A stretch of DNA of 43,312 nucleotides from CAZHLD01 sp964533185. Its GTDB lineage: Bacteria; Acidobacteriota; Terriglobia; Acidiferrales; UBA7541. Where the stretch lies: NCBI GenBank assembly GCA_964533185.1, contig CAZHLD010000023.1, positions 1-43,312 of the forward strand, read 5' to 3'. This document shows, piece after piece, positions 32,292-41,266 of the stretch (position 1 is its first letter; each line of letters opens with the position of its first letter). Under the pieces are notes generated by a model. The model was not told the DNA's origin and ran no database searches. It saw only the letters and a list, made by a program, of their open reading frames with translations. Made by a program: the position numbers and the translations under genes.

Positions 32292-32320
32292 ATTGTAGGC
32301 GCACGCGGCGCTGCGGTCAA
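32292..32320 (-). promoter_or_regulatory. Sigma70-type promoter of guaB
   Basis: On the minus strand, the -35 box TTGACC (32320-32315), a 17-bp spacer and the -10 box TACAAT (32297-32292) predict a start near 32285. It lies only 17 nt beyond the stop of the upstream dehydrogenase gene. Confidence 0.75.
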
Positions 32321-32336
32321 GTGCGGCGGCGTGCGA

Positions 32337-33791
32337 TCACTTGCCCAAGAGAAACGGAATCAAACGGCGGGCGCGCGGGCCGTAGGGCGGGCGAAGCCAT
32401 GAGAGGCCCGTAAAGCGGCTCTGCAGGAAGACGCCTTTCTTTTTGGAGAAGGTCTCGAAGCCGTCGAAACCGTGGTAGTGGCCCATGCCGCTCGGCCCGA
32501 CGCCGCCAAAGGGCAAGTTGTGCTGGGCGATGTGGAAGATGACGTCGTTAACGGTGACGCCGCCGGATATGGTGCGCATCAGAACATCGTTGACGCGGGA
32601 TGAGTCGTCGTCAAAGTAGTAAAGCGACAGCGGTCGCGGTCGGTCATTGACGTAGGCGATGGCCTCATCCAGCGTGCGGTAGGTCGCCACCGGCAGAATT
32701 GGCCCGAAGATCTCCTCCTGCATCACAGCCATCTCTGGTGTAGTGTCGGTGATGAGGGTCGGCGGGAAGACGCGGTTTTCGGCGTTGCACGTCTCGCCTG
32801 CAGGATTGATCTCGATGACGTTTGCGCCGCGGCGGTGGGCATCTTCGACCAGCCCGGCCAGCCGATCGTAGTGGTGGCGGTTGATGATCCGCGTGTAATC
32901 AGGGTTTCCCAACAAGCGGGGATAGAGCCGCGGGACGATCTCCTGCGCCAGCTTCACGAAGGCGTCGCGGTGCTCCTGCGGCAGCAGCAGGTAGTCCGGA
33001 GCGATGCAGGTCTGGCCGGCGTTGTAGAGCTTGCCGGTGAGGATGCGCTCGGCGGCGCGCGCGAGCGGATAGTCGCGGTGCACGATGGCCGGCGACTTGC
33101 CGCCCAGCTCCAGCGTGACCGGAGTGAGATTTTCGCTTGCGGCGCGCATCACCAACCTGCCCACGCGCGTTGAGCCGGTGAAGAGCAGATGGTCGAAGGG
33201 CAGGGAAGCAAACACAGCAGAGACCTCTGGCCCGCCGTTCACCACTGAGACGTAGTCTTCGGGGAAAATCGCAGCGATCATCTCGCGGAGCAGTTCGGCG
33301 GTGCGTGGGGCGAGCTCCGAGGGCTTCACCAGAGCGTGGTTGCCCGCGGCGAGCGCGTCAGCGAGCGGCGAAAGGCTCAGGTAGATGGGGTAGTTCCACG
33401 CGGCGATGATGCCGACCACGCCCAACGGCTGAACGACCACAAGCGAGCGCGCAGGCCAAAACTGCCAGCCGGTGCGGACCCTTCGCGGCTCTATCCAACT
33501 CCGGAGGTGGCGGCGAGCGTGGCGAATCTGGTCAACTAGAGGCAGCAGTTCGAGAGCAAGAGTCTCTTCTGGCGCGCGACCGCCGAAATCTTCTGAAGCG
33601 GCACGGACGAAGCCGTCCTTCCGCGCCAGCACACCGTGCAGTAGCGCGCCCAGAGCCTCCATGCGCCGGCGGTAGTCGGGCACGCCGCGCCGGGCCAGCG
33701 CCGTGCGCTGCCGATCAAACCGCGCGCGAAGTTCTGCCGCGCTGGCTTGGCCTCCCTGCGCCGCGAGTGATGGTCCCTGAGCTGTGGCCAT
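32337..33791 (-). CDS. Aldehyde dehydrogenase family protein, coniferyl-aldehyde-dehydrogenase type
   Basis: NAD(P)-dependent aldehyde dehydrogenases oxidise aldehydes to acids. The 484-aa product has VVVQPLGVVGIIAAWNYPIY, NHALVKPSELAPRTAELLRE, LLFTGSTRVGRLVM, the general-base motif LELGGKSPAIV (Glu228), the nucleophile NAGQTCIAPDY (Cys262), QEEIFGPILPV and LPFGGVGPSGMGHYHG. The overall sequence and the C-terminal FETFSKKKGVFLQSR are like the coniferyl-aldehyde/medium-chain membrane-linked type. The true substrate is not known. GAGGAT lies before the ATG at 33791, and it is divergent from the YheT-type gene. Confidence 0.93.
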   Translation of the reverse strand: MATAQGPSLAAQGGQASAAELRARFDRQRTALARRGVPDYRRRMEALGALLHGVLARKDGFVRAASEDFGGRAPEETLALELLPLVDQIRHARRHLRSWIEPRRVRTGWQFWPARSLVVVQPLGVVGIIAAWNYPIYLSLSPLADALAAGNHALVKPSELAPRTAELLREMIAAIFPEDYVSVVNGGPEVSAVFASLPFDHLLFTGSTRVGRLVMRAASENLTPVTLELGGKSPAIVHRDYPLARAAERILTGKLYNAGQTCIAPDYLLLPQEHRDAFVKLAQEIVPRLYPRLLGNPDYTRIINRHHYDRLAGLVEDAHRRGANVIEINPAGETCNAENRVFPPTLITDTTPEMAVMQEEIFGPILPVATYRTLDEAIAYVNDRPRPLSLYYFDDDSSRVNDVLMRTISGGVTVNDVIFHIAQHNLPFGGVGPSGMGHYHGFDGFETFSKKKGVFLQSRFTGLSWLRPPYGPRARRLIPFLLGK

Positions 33792-33814
33792 GCCAAATCC
33801 TCGCTTCTACAGCC

Positions 33815-33843
33815 AAACTATCCGCATCGCGGCGCGTGGTCAA
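33815..33843 (-). promoter_or_regulatory. Sigma70-type promoter of the aldehyde dehydrogenase gene
   Basis: On the minus strand, TTGACC (33843-33838), a 17-bp spacer and TAGTTT (33820-33815) predict a start near 33807 and a leader of about 16 nt that still holds the GAGGAT SD. Confidence 0.7.
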
Positions 33844-33870
33844 GGCACGAATTTGCGCGCCCAGGCCGCC

Positions 33871-33899
33871 TTGCGTGACAGGGGTGGCTGGCGTACAGT
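33871..33899 (+). promoter_or_regulatory. Sigma70-type promoter of the YheT-type gene, nearly leaderless
   Basis: TTGCGT (33871-33876), a 17-bp spacer and TACAGT (33894-33899). The ATG follows only 9 nt after the -10 box, so the transcript would begin at, or within a few bases of, the start codon. Confidence 0.6.
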
Positions 33900-33908
33900 C
33901 TCTGCTCC

Positions 33909-34892
33909 ATGCGCGAGTACGCTCCGCATCCGCTGCTGCGAAATTCCCACCTGATGACCATCTTCAGCGCGCTCTGGCCGCGGCAATATCCCACGCTGCC
34001 TTCCGCAAAGGATCGCCTGTTTGAAGTCGAGCCGGGGACTCAGTTGCTCGGGCGTTGCCATTGGCAGGCTGCGCCGCAGCAGCACCCGACGCTGGTGCTG
34101 GTGCATGGCCTGGAAGGCTCGAGCGAATCGCCCTACATGCTCGGCATCGCGGAGAAAGCCTTTCGCGCCGGCTTCAACGTCGTGCGGATGAACCAGCGAA
34201 ACTGCGGCGGCACAGAGCAGCTCACGCCGAGGCTTTACAACTCGGGCCTCTCTGGCGACTACCGCGCCGTGCTGGAAGAGCTGATCACGCGCGACGCGCT
34301 GCCGGAGGTGTGCTTCACCGGTTGCTCGATGGGCGGTAACCTGGTGCTGAAAATGGTCGGCGAGCTGGGCGTGCGGGTGCCGGCGCAACTGCGCGGTGTG
34401 TGTGCTGTCTGCCCGGCGCTCGACCTGGCGGCCTGCGCGCGGGAGCTCGAGCGGCCGTCGAACTACGCTTACCAATGGCATTTTGTCCGTAGCCTGAAGA
34501 GCAGAATGCGGCGCAAGGCCGCGCTCTTTCCGGGAATCTATCAGCTCGACGGGCTCGCGCGGGTGCGCACGGTGCGGGAGTTTGACGAGGTGATCACGGC
34601 GCCCTATTGTGACTTCCGCGATGCGGACGACTATTATGCGCGGTCGAGTGCGCGCCAATTCCTGGGCGCGATCCGGGTGCCCACGCTGATCCTGACGGCG
34701 CAGAACGATCCGTTCATCCGGTTCGATACGTTTAGCGACTCCGCGCTCCAATCGAACCCGAGCATCACGTTTGTTGCACCGCGGCAGGGCGGCCACTGTG
34801 CGTTCATCTCTCACCACAGGGGCGAAGAGCGTTACTGGGCTGAGGCGCGCGTGGTCGAATTCTGCCAGCGGCACTCGATTCTGGCCCGCTGA
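33909..34892 (+). CDS. Alpha/beta hydrolase, YheT family
   Basis: The 327-aa product is a cytosolic alpha/beta hydrolase. It has the family start PHPLLRNSHLMTIFSALWPR, the oxyanion-side LVLVHGLEGSSESPYM, VVRMNQRNCGGTEQLTP, the nucleophile elbow TGCSMGGNLVLK (Ser140), an Asp in LTAQNDPFI and a His in RQGGHCAFI. The closest named relative is YheT; the physiological substrate is unknown. No SD is present before the ATG, consistent with the leaderless promoter. It converges on the M24 peptidase gene with a gap of 5 nt. Confidence 0.92.
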   Translation: MREYAPHPLLRNSHLMTIFSALWPRQYPTLPSAKDRLFEVEPGTQLLGRCHWQAAPQQHPTLVLVHGLEGSSESPYMLGIAEKAFRAGFNVVRMNQRNCGGTEQLTPRLYNSGLSGDYRAVLEELITRDALPEVCFTGCSMGGNLVLKMVGELGVRVPAQLRGVCAVCPALDLAACARELERPSNYAYQWHFVRSLKSRMRRKAALFPGIYQLDGLARVRTVREFDEVITAPYCDFRDADDYYARSSARQFLGAIRVPTLILTAQNDPFIRFDTFSDSALQSNPSITFVAPRQGGHCAFISHHRGEERYWAEARVVEFCQRHSILAR

Positions 34893-34897
34893 ATCCT

Positions 34898-36175
34898 TCA
34901 GACTGGCTTTTCCAGGGATTCGCTGAAGCCGGGCGTCAGCAGCCGCGCGGCGCCTTCTTCGGTGACGACCATTATGTCCTCGAGCCGCAGGCCGTAGTCT
35001 CCCGCAACATAGATTCCCGGCTCGTTGGAAAACGTCATCCCCGGCTCGAGCACAATCTTGCTGCCGCGCACGAGGTAGGGATGCTCGTGACCGTCGAGCC
35101 CGATGCCGTGCCCCAGGCGATGGGTGAAGAGATGGTAGCCCGCTCCGTAGCCGGCCGAAGAAACGACGGCGCGCGCGGCGTCGTCCACCGACCCGCACAT
35201 ACGGCCCCGCGCACAGGCGGCGAGCGCGGCGTCCTGCGCTTGGCGCACGGTGTCAAAGGCCTTCACCAGTTTCTCGGGTGGCTTGCCCAGCACCGAACAG
35301 CGGGTCACGTCTGACGCGTAGCCATCCACCGTCGTGCCGCCATCAATCAGCACCACCTGGCCTTCGGCGAGCTTCTGCGGTTGCGTGGTGCCGTGGGGCA
35401 GCGCGGCCCATTCTCCGAGCATCACAAGCGCGCCGCCGCTCAGGCCCATGCGCTGGAAGCCGCGCGACACCAAACCGGCGATATCGCGCTGGCTCATGCC
35501 CGGGGCCAGCGAAGCGAAGACGGCGCGGTACACGTCAAAGGTGGCCTCGCAGGCCAGCTCCATCAATTCGAGCTCGTGCTCGGTCTTGCGGCCGCGGCAG
35601 CCGATGGTGACCGGATCGCCGCTCGCGTACTCGAGCGCGGGAGCGGCCTTGCGCAGGCCATCGAAGAAGACGTAGCGCGTGGTCTCCTCAACGCTCAGCC
35701 GGCCAGTGCGGATGCCGCGCTCAGCGAGCCACTTCGCGATCAGCGTGTACGGGCTTTCGTCTTCCTGCCAGGCGCGCACATCAATGGGCCAGCGCAACAG
35801 CTCGCGCAGGCGGCCTTCCTCGAAAGCTGGGCAGACCATCAGCGGATCGCCTTTGCGCGGAATCAGCAGGGCGACGACGCGTTCGCTCATCCCCCAACGG
35901 ACTCCGGTGTAATAGTAGAAAGTCGAGCCCTGAGTCACGTAGAGAGCGGCGAAGGCTGGCTTGGCATCGCTCATCAGCCGTTGCGCAAGCTGAATGCGGC
36001 CCTGAAACTCCTGCACGGTGATCGGCCGGACGCGGTCCCCCAGTGGCTTGAGCTTGTCAAACCCGGCAGGCAAGCCGCGCTGCTCCTGCGGCACGACCTC
36101 CGTCGCCGCGGGCAGAGCCGTGGCTAGAGGAGCCAGCGCCGTGGTTTTCAGCAGCGAACGTCGCGTCCAGTTCAA
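34898..36175 (-). CDS. Tat-exported M24-family metallopeptidase (Xaa-Pro aminopeptidase type)
   Basis: The 425-aa product starts MNWTRRSLLKTTALAPLATA, a twin-arginine signal. An N-terminal creatinase-like domain and an M24 pita-bread domain follow. The metal ligands are in order: Asp in LIDGGTTVDG, Asp in YASDVTRCSV, His in THRLGHGIGLDGHEHP, Glu in FSNEPGIYV and Glu in LRLEDIMVV. I chose TTG 36175 because GGAGG lies 6 nt upstream and a promoter with a leader of about 31 nt fits. The in-frame ATG at 36229 lies upstream of that predicted transcript start. Function as an exported Xaa-Pro peptidase is likely; the substrate is unknown. Confidence 0.92.
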   Translation of the reverse strand: MNWTRRSLLKTTALAPLATALPAATEVVPQEQRGLPAGFDKLKPLGDRVRPITVQEFQGRIQLAQRLMSDAKPAFAALYVTQGSTFYYYTGVRWGMSERVVALLIPRKGDPLMVCPAFEEGRLRELLRWPIDVRAWQEDESPYTLIAKWLAERGIRTGRLSVEETTRYVFFDGLRKAAPALEYASGDPVTIGCRGRKTEHELELMELACEATFDVYRAVFASLAPGMSQRDIAGLVSRGFQRMGLSGGALVMLGEWAALPHGTTQPQKLAEGQVVLIDGGTTVDGYASDVTRCSVLGKPPEKLVKAFDTVRQAQDAALAACARGRMCGSVDDAARAVVSSAGYGAGYHLFTHRLGHGIGLDGHEHPYLVRGSKIVLEPGMTFSNEPGIYVAGDYGLRLEDIMVVTEEGAARLLTPGFSESLEKPV

Positions 36176-36213
36176 GGGCAGCCTCCGTTGAGCGGTGTAA
36201 GCAGTAAGGGGCG

Positions 36214-36242
36214 TTTGTATCCGGCGCAAGCTTCGGTGTCAA
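36214..36242 (-). promoter_or_regulatory. Sigma70-type promoter of the M24 peptidase gene
   Basis: On the minus strand, TTGACA (36242-36237), a 17-bp spacer and TACAAA (36219-36214) predict a start near 36207. This supports the TTG start at 36175. Confidence 0.75.
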
Positions 36243-36258
36243 GCAGCGATGTACACAG

Positions 36259-36294
36259 AAAAAAGCAGGGGCGTCCGCCGTGGCGGACGCCCCT
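36259..36294 (-). terminator. Rho-independent terminator of the BON lipoprotein gene
   Basis: AGGGGCGTCCGCC (36267-36279) and GGCGGACGCCCCT (36282-36294) form a 13-bp stem. On the minus strand it is followed by GC and then six T. The centre GTCCGCCGTGGCGGA is identical to the core at 2198-2212 between rpsB and tsf. Confidence 0.85.
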
Positions 36295-36322
36295 TACAGC
36301 TTCTCCAGGTTATGGCCCTTCG

Positions 36323-37330
36323 TTATTGCCGGGACTTGTTCTTCTCCGGGAAGTAGCTGACCGTCACCGGCGCGATCAGTCGGAAATCAATTTTTGTTTC
36401 CGAGGGAATCTGGATCTGCTTGCCCTTGGTGGCCGCCTGGATGCCGCCGCCCGAGGCGGCGCCGACGCCCGCACCGATGGCGGCTCCCTTGCCGCCGCCG
36501 GCAATGGCTCCGATGGCCGCGCCGATCACAGCGCCGCCGCCGACCATTCCGGCGGTACGCTTGCCGCGCGACGTGCCCACCTGCTCGTATTCATCGCTGG
36601 CCAGCGTGTAGGACTTGCCCTGGAACTGCATACGCACGAGTTCGAGCCGCAGTTCGCTCCGACCGGTCATTCGGCCAGCCGAGCGCGCGTCGGCGAGTTT
36701 GACGTACACGTCGGTGCCCGCGGGCACGACGATTTCGTCTTCGACCACAACGGGCGCATCGAGCGAGGCGCGGAAGATTTGTCCAGTGCGGTCAGTTTCG
36801 GAGTCGATCGAGTCAATCATCCGCACGGAAACAGTGGTACCGGCCGGAATCTCGACCACCTTTGGCTGTGGCGGTGGAGGAGCCGGCGTGACCGCAGCGA
36901 CTGGCTGAGCGGTCACAGGCATTGCAGCGGGCGTCGCTACGGTTTCATGCACCGGCGCGGCCGGCCTGGGCCTGGCGACACGTCTCACCGGTGCCGGGGC
37001 GCGTGCAACGACCGGTGCGGGTGCAGTCTCCGGCACGGGTGCGGCCTGGGCCACGGCGACGGTCATTTGGTCGTTCACCTTCTTGACGCCTTCGACCTGC
37101 AGGGCCGTCTTGTAGGCCGCATAGCGGACCGCATCGCTCGGCACCTGGCCGGTGAGAGTGACCTCTCCATCCTTAGCAATTACCTCGATATTGGCGTTCT
37201 TTAGATCTTTGTTGGAAAACATCTGGGCCTTGACGTCAGTGACGAGGGCGGCGTCGCTGCGGGCTTTGTTGCAGGCAACGGCCAGACTCAGGGTGAGCAC
37301 CACGACCAGCATTAGAGCAGTCTTGCGCAT
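36323..37330 (-). CDS. Envelope lipoprotein with a BON domain and glycine zipper
   Basis: The 335-aa product starts MRKTALMLVVVLTLSLAVAC, a lipoprotein-type signal with Cys20. A BON domain (about residues 27-93, DVKAQMFSNKDLKNANIEVI to VEGVKKVNDQMTV), a long Ala/Pro linker and a beta-rich domain (EIPAGTTVSVRMIDSIDSET) follow. Then comes a glycine zipper (GMVGGGAVIGAAIGAIAGGG) and a last short beta segment. BON domains bind membranes or periplasmic partners; the exact function is unknown. GAGGAGGAAAG precedes the ATG at 37330. It ends in a strong terminator. Confidence 0.87.
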   Translation of the reverse strand: MRKTALMLVVVLTLSLAVACNKARSDAALVTDVKAQMFSNKDLKNANIEVIAKDGEVTLTGQVPSDAVRYAAYKTALQVEGVKKVNDQMTVAVAQAAPVPETAPAPVVARAPAPVRRVARPRPAAPVHETVATPAAMPVTAQPVAAVTPAPPPPQPKVVEIPAGTTVSVRMIDSIDSETDRTGQIFRASLDAPVVVEDEIVVPAGTDVYVKLADARSAGRMTGRSELRLELVRMQFQGKSYTLASDEYEQVGTSRGKRTAGMVGGGAVIGAAIGAIAGGGKGAAIGAGVGAASGGGIQAATKGKQIQIPSETKIDFRLIAPVTVSYFPEKNKSRQ

Positions 37331-37637
37331 CTTTCCTCCTCTATGGATCCAATCCCGGCGCGCCGCGGAAGTTCTGCGGCGGGTTGGGTCGCGCCACCAA
37401 CGGATTTCCACATTAGTTCCCAGTCTACTACGATGCAGACGGCCCCGGAAAAGGTGTCCTGGAGTGGTGCTGTAAGGGCAAATAGAGAAGCAATAGGCCC
37501 CCTCGCGCGGGGGGAGCTGCATGGATGGGTGGCGCCGGGGCGATAGCTCGTGTGGCTTTGAGGGCGAAGATGTGCAGGCCAGACAGCATCCGGGCCGTGC
37601 CGGCTCAGATTCTCCGCGGGCCCAGCAAGATGGCGGG
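37331..37637. other. Spacer upstream of the BON lipoprotein gene
   Basis: This is about 300 nt without a credible gene. It should hold the promoter of the BON gene. On the minus strand TAGACT is a possible -10 box, but no convincing -35 box is found. A GC-rich hairpin (CCCCC/GGGGG near 37498-37514) is the only other structure seen. Confidence 0.4.
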
Positions 37638-37674
37638 AAAGAAAAACGGGGCAAGGCCCGAAGGCCTTGCCCCG
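37638..37674 (-). terminator. Rho-independent terminator of the TonB-dependent receptor gene
   Basis: CGGGGCAAGGCC (37647-37658) and GGCCTTGCCCCG (37663-37674) form a 12-bp stem. On the minus strand the loop is TTCG, a stable tetraloop, and TTTTTCTTT follows. Confidence 0.9.
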
Positions 37675-37696
37675 CGCTGAGGTTCTTGGGAAGCGG

Positions 37697-40600
37697 TTAG
37701 AATCTCACGCGAACGCCGAACTGAACTGCGCGCTGGGTACCCGGCGAGAACGAGCCGGAACCCTGGCCCACGCGGGTAGGCCGCGTCGAACCCGTGGTCC
37801 CGTTCGCGTCCCCGATGCCGCCATCGAGCACGCCGTTCAGGGAGGTGTAGTTGGCGACGTTGAAGAGGTTGAAAATCTCCAACATCGGCTCCACCGACCA
37901 GTGCTCGGTGATCTTGATCGGCCTGGAGATGCGGATGTCCGTGTTGATGGTTGAGTCGTTGTTCACCTGACCAGACGGGGCTTGACCCACTGACGCCAGG
38001 ACAGCACCGAGGGAAATCAACTGCGCCTCGCTGAACAGGCCTGCGGCAATCAAAGCCTGCCCGGCCGGGCCCACGGTGCCGGCAACCGTCGAGTTGTACT
38101 TGTTGATGAATTTGTTGATGTTACCGGCCTTGACCTTCCGGCTGAAGGCGCCACGCGGGGTGACACCGGCCAGCGGGTCCTGAGTGACACCGTCACCGTC
38201 CAGGTCGGAGAAGAAGATCTCATCCGCGCCGCCCGTGGTCAACGGGAGGAACATCGAGCTGGCCAGGGCGCTCCGGAAGCTGTTGGTGGTGTTCACGGTG
38301 AAGCCCAACGGCAGGTCCATCAGGAAGCTTACTCCGATCTGGTGTGTGCGATCCAAGTTGGCCGGCCCGAAGAACTGCGTCGGACGGTCATTGAACCCGG
38401 CATTAGATAGGAAGTCCTGGTCCAAGCCGGTGGACTCGAAACGGCCGAGCTGGTAAGTGATGTTGGTGTGCAGCCGCCTGATGCCCAAGCGCTCGATCTT
38501 GCCGATGTCACCCTTCAGTCGAACCTGCAGGGCCTGGAAGAGCGATAGGCCTATGGGTTCGATGATGCCCATGTGACGGAAGTTCAGGTTGTTGCCGCTG
38601 AAGGCGAAGCCGTCCACGCCGCCACCGGCACCCAGGCCGTTGTCAGCATAGTCGGAGATGCCGGCGCCACGGTCGGTCCCGGTGCCGGAGAAGCTGGCCA
38701 GACCACCGGTGATGGTGCAATTGACGGCCGATGCCAACGTCGGGAAAGCACTAACACTGCTGCACCGGGTGCCGCCCGTCACGCCACGGCTGTTGTCGAA
38801 CTGGGCGAACGTGCCATCCATCGCGAACAGAGCCAGCAGCGGGTTGAGCGTGTCGGCGGCGCCGATGCGGTTGCGGTCACGGGTCAGGTTGAAGTGCACG
38901 CCGCGGTTGCGGAGGTAGTCCACCGACAGCACCAGGCCGGGCTTGATTTCCCGCTGGACGCCTATGTTCATCTGGATGCCGTAGGGGGTCTTGTAGTTGG
39001 TGTCCAGCAGGCTGCCTGCTGCGTCGAGTATCGCATTGAACAGCGGCGGAACGCCCGGCTGCGGGTAGCCCGCCGAAAGAGCCTGGCTGGCGGTCTGCAG
39101 CAATTGCTGGGCCTGAATGGCGAAGGGGACCACCTTCCCGATGGGCGCGCCGAAGCAGCTATTGGGCGTCGTGGAGGAGGGGTTAATCCCGGTGCACTGG
39201 GTGCTGAAGTTGAACAGGACGGCACCGGTGGCCGGGTGCAGCACGAACGGGAAGCCGGAGGTCAGTACCGGCGTGTCGTTGCCGATCCCCGGCGGGATGT
39301 TCACCACGCGGTCGAACAGCAGGTTATTGAAGATGTTGGTCTCGTAGAAGAGGCCCGCGCCACCGCGGATGACGGTCTTGCTATTCCCGAAGACGTTCCA
39401 GGCAAAGCCCGCTTGGGGCGCGAAGTCATCGGCGTCCCGACGCGGCCGTCCGGCCAATGTCGGGTCGAACACGCCAATCAGTGGCGCGCGCTCGAGGTCG
39501 CTGTTTGACAAGGCACTGTGCCAGTTGTAGCGCAGGCCGTAATTTAGCGTGAAGTTCGTCGTCCACTTCCAGGTGTCGTGAGCGTAGAACCCCAGCCGGT
39601 GGTTGGTGGTGCCGCCGAAGGGGAAGCCCAGGGCCGGCTTTTCGCTGAAGAACCCGAGGCCGTTGCCCAGGACGATCTGGCGGTTCGGGAAGTTCAGCGG
39701 GTTCTGGATGCCGCCGGGCCCGAACAGGTTCTGGGCCGCGAACGCCTGCGTGGTGCTGTTGAACGCGGCGCGAATGCGTGCGCCGTTACCGAAGAACGAC
39801 GCAAAGACGAACTGCTCGATGCGGTTCCACTCCGCGCCGAACCGCAGCGTGTGACGCCCAAAGATCACGCCGCCGTCATACTTCGTCTGGCGGTTGTCCT
39901 GGAACGTTTGCTGCGGGGCCAGCAGGTCGGGACCGATGTCCTGCAGCCGGCCGTCGATGCGGAGCAGGACCTTGGTCAGATCAATGGGACCGCTGGAACT
40001 CGGCTGGCCGGAGTTGTTCAGGGCCAGCGGGGTACCCGCGGCCTGGTTCGCCGGAACGATGAAGTTGTTGAAGTTCAGGTAGCTGTGGCGGAACGAGTGG
40101 GTCCATTGGGTGCCGCCGAAGTCCACACCGCCCACGTGAATGTTGGTGTTGTTAAGGTTCGAGAACGCCGCCAGGTCGCGTCCGCCAAAACCAGTGGTCC
40201 CGTTGTTGTAGTTGTGAAAGAAGCGGTAGAAGCCCTTCCAGCGGCTGCTGAAGATAAAGTCGGTGCGGATGCCGGCCATGTTCTCGTCCACCGGCACGCC
40301 GAATGCACCGGTGAAGGCTGGGAACTCCGGGACGTTGGTGATCCGCTGGCCGTCCTGGTTGATCTTCTCGCCCTCAACGTGCCAGAACCAGCGGTTGCGG
40401 ACGAACGGGCCGCCGAGGCGGAAGCCGCCCTGCTCGCGGTCAAACGGGGGCTTGGAGCCGACCTTGGCCAGGCGCTGGTCCGAAGCGAACGACTCGTCGC
40501 GCCAGAAGACGAAGCCCGAGCCGTGGATATCGTTCCCGCCACTCCGGCTGACGATATTCACCGAGCCGGACGAGGTGACGTCCGTGCTGGCGTCGAGCGA

Positions 40601-41266
40601 GGACTGGCTGATGGTGAACTCCTGGATGGACTCGTTCGAGATGTTGGCGACCGTGGTGCCTACCGTCTCGTCGGTAATGTCCACGCCGTCCACCTGGATG
40701 CGGGTGACTCGGCCGGAACGTCCGCCGATGGAGACACCCACCATCTGGTTCTTGGTCGGGTCGAAGAAGCCGCCGTCCACGGTCTGGACGCCGGGATCGA
40801 GCTGCGCTAGGTCGAGGAAGTTACGGCCGTTCAGCGGGATCGAATCAATCTGCTCCCCGGTGATGGTGCCCTGCACGGTGGCCTTGGTGGTGTCCACCGT
40901 GATGACGCCGCTTTCGACCTGCACCACAGTCGAGGCCGCGCCGATTTCCAGCTTGGCGGTCACGGTCGTCGTGCGATCCACGAAGACGGTCACCGTCGTC
41001 TGGAAGGTCTTGAAGTTCGTAACCGTAACAGTGACCTTATAGCTGGCCGGGGACAAGTTCGGGACAGAAAACGATCCGTCCTCCCCGCCGGTGATTTCGC
41101 GTTTGAAGCCAGTGGCCTCGTCCGAGATGGTCACTTTCGCGCCGGGAACAGCCAATCCTTGCGGGTCAGTGACCTGGCCTGCAATCACGCCCGTAGTGCG
41201 CTGTGCCACAGCAATGCCCGTAAACAGCAGCACCGCAAGGCACAATACAAAGAGCCTTTTGTACAT
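37697..41266 (-). CDS. TonB-dependent receptor, Oar-like, with carboxypeptidase-regulatory-like domain
   Basis: The 1189-aa product starts MYKRLFVLCLAVLLFTGIAV, a signal peptide. Then comes a carboxypeptidase-regulatory-like domain (GVIAGQVTDPQGLAVPGAKV, FSVPNLSPASYKVTVTV), a plug domain (GEQIDSIPLNGRNFLDLAQL, VDGVDITDE, SGSVNIVSRSGGNDIHGSGF) and a large beta-barrel ending in Phe (FGVRVRF). This is the outer-membrane receptor type abundant in Acidobacteriota; the ligand is unknown, often glycan or peptide in such families. No TonB box is obvious. I chose ATG 41266, with GGGAGG 8 nt upstream; the ATG at 41284 has no SD. It ends in a strong terminator and is divergent from the DUF4382-type gene. 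Confidence 0.93.
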   Translation of the reverse strand: MYKRLFVLCLAVLLFTGIAVAQRTTGVIAGQVTDPQGLAVPGAKVTISDEATGFKREITGGEDGSFSVPNLSPASYKVTVTVTNFKTFQTTVTVFVDRTTTVTAKLEIGAASTVVQVESGVITVDTTKATVQGTITGEQIDSIPLNGRNFLDLAQLDPGVQTVDGGFFDPTKNQMVGVSIGGRSGRVTRIQVDGVDITDETVGTTVANISNESIQEFTISQSSLDASTDVTSSGSVNIVSRSGGNDIHGSGFVFWRDESFASDQRLAKVGSKPPFDREQGGFRLGGPFVRNRWFWHVEGEKINQDGQRITNVPEFPAFTGAFGVPVDENMAGIRTDFIFSSRWKGFYRFFHNYNNGTTGFGGRDLAAFSNLNNTNIHVGGVDFGGTQWTHSFRHSYLNFNNFIVPANQAAGTPLALNNSGQPSSSGPIDLTKVLLRIDGRLQDIGPDLLAPQQTFQDNRQTKYDGGVIFGRHTLRFGAEWNRIEQFVFASFFGNGARIRAAFNSTTQAFAAQNLFGPGGIQNPLNFPNRQIVLGNGLGFFSEKPALGFPFGGTTNHRLGFYAHDTWKWTTNFTLNYGLRYNWHSALSNSDLERAPLIGVFDPTLAGRPRRDADDFAPQAGFAWNVFGNSKTVIRGGAGLFYETNIFNNLLFDRVVNIPPGIGNDTPVLTSGFPFVLHPATGAVLFNFSTQCTGINPSSTTPNSCFGAPIGKVVPFAIQAQQLLQTASQALSAGYPQPGVPPLFNAILDAAGSLLDTNYKTPYGIQMNIGVQREIKPGLVLSVDYLRNRGVHFNLTRDRNRIGAADTLNPLLALFAMDGTFAQFDNSRGVTGGTRCSSVSAFPTLASAVNCTITGGLASFSGTGTDRGAGISDYADNGLGAGGGVDGFAFSGNNLNFRHMGIIEPIGLSLFQALQVRLKGDIGKIERLGIRRLHTNITYQLGRFESTGLDQDFLSNAGFNDRPTQFFGPANLDRTHQIGVSFLMDLPLGFTVNTTNSFRSALASSMFLPLTTGGADEIFFSDLDGDGVTQDPLAGVTPRGAFSRKVKAGNINKFINKYNSTVAGTVGPAGQALIAAGLFSEAQLISLGAVLASVGQAPSGQVNNDSTINTDIRISRPIKITEHWSVEPMLEIFNLFNVANYTSLNGVLDGGIGDANGTTGSTRPTRVGQGSGSFSPGTQRAVQFGVRVRF

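Noticed and set aside
37331..37654. Upstream extension of the BON lipoprotein
   Set aside because: The lipoprotein signal and a strong SD define the ATG at 37330.
39578..40810. 410-codon open frame on the plus strand
   Set aside because: It is antisense to the TonB-dependent receptor and arises from GC-rich codon structure; it has no SD or recognisable motif.
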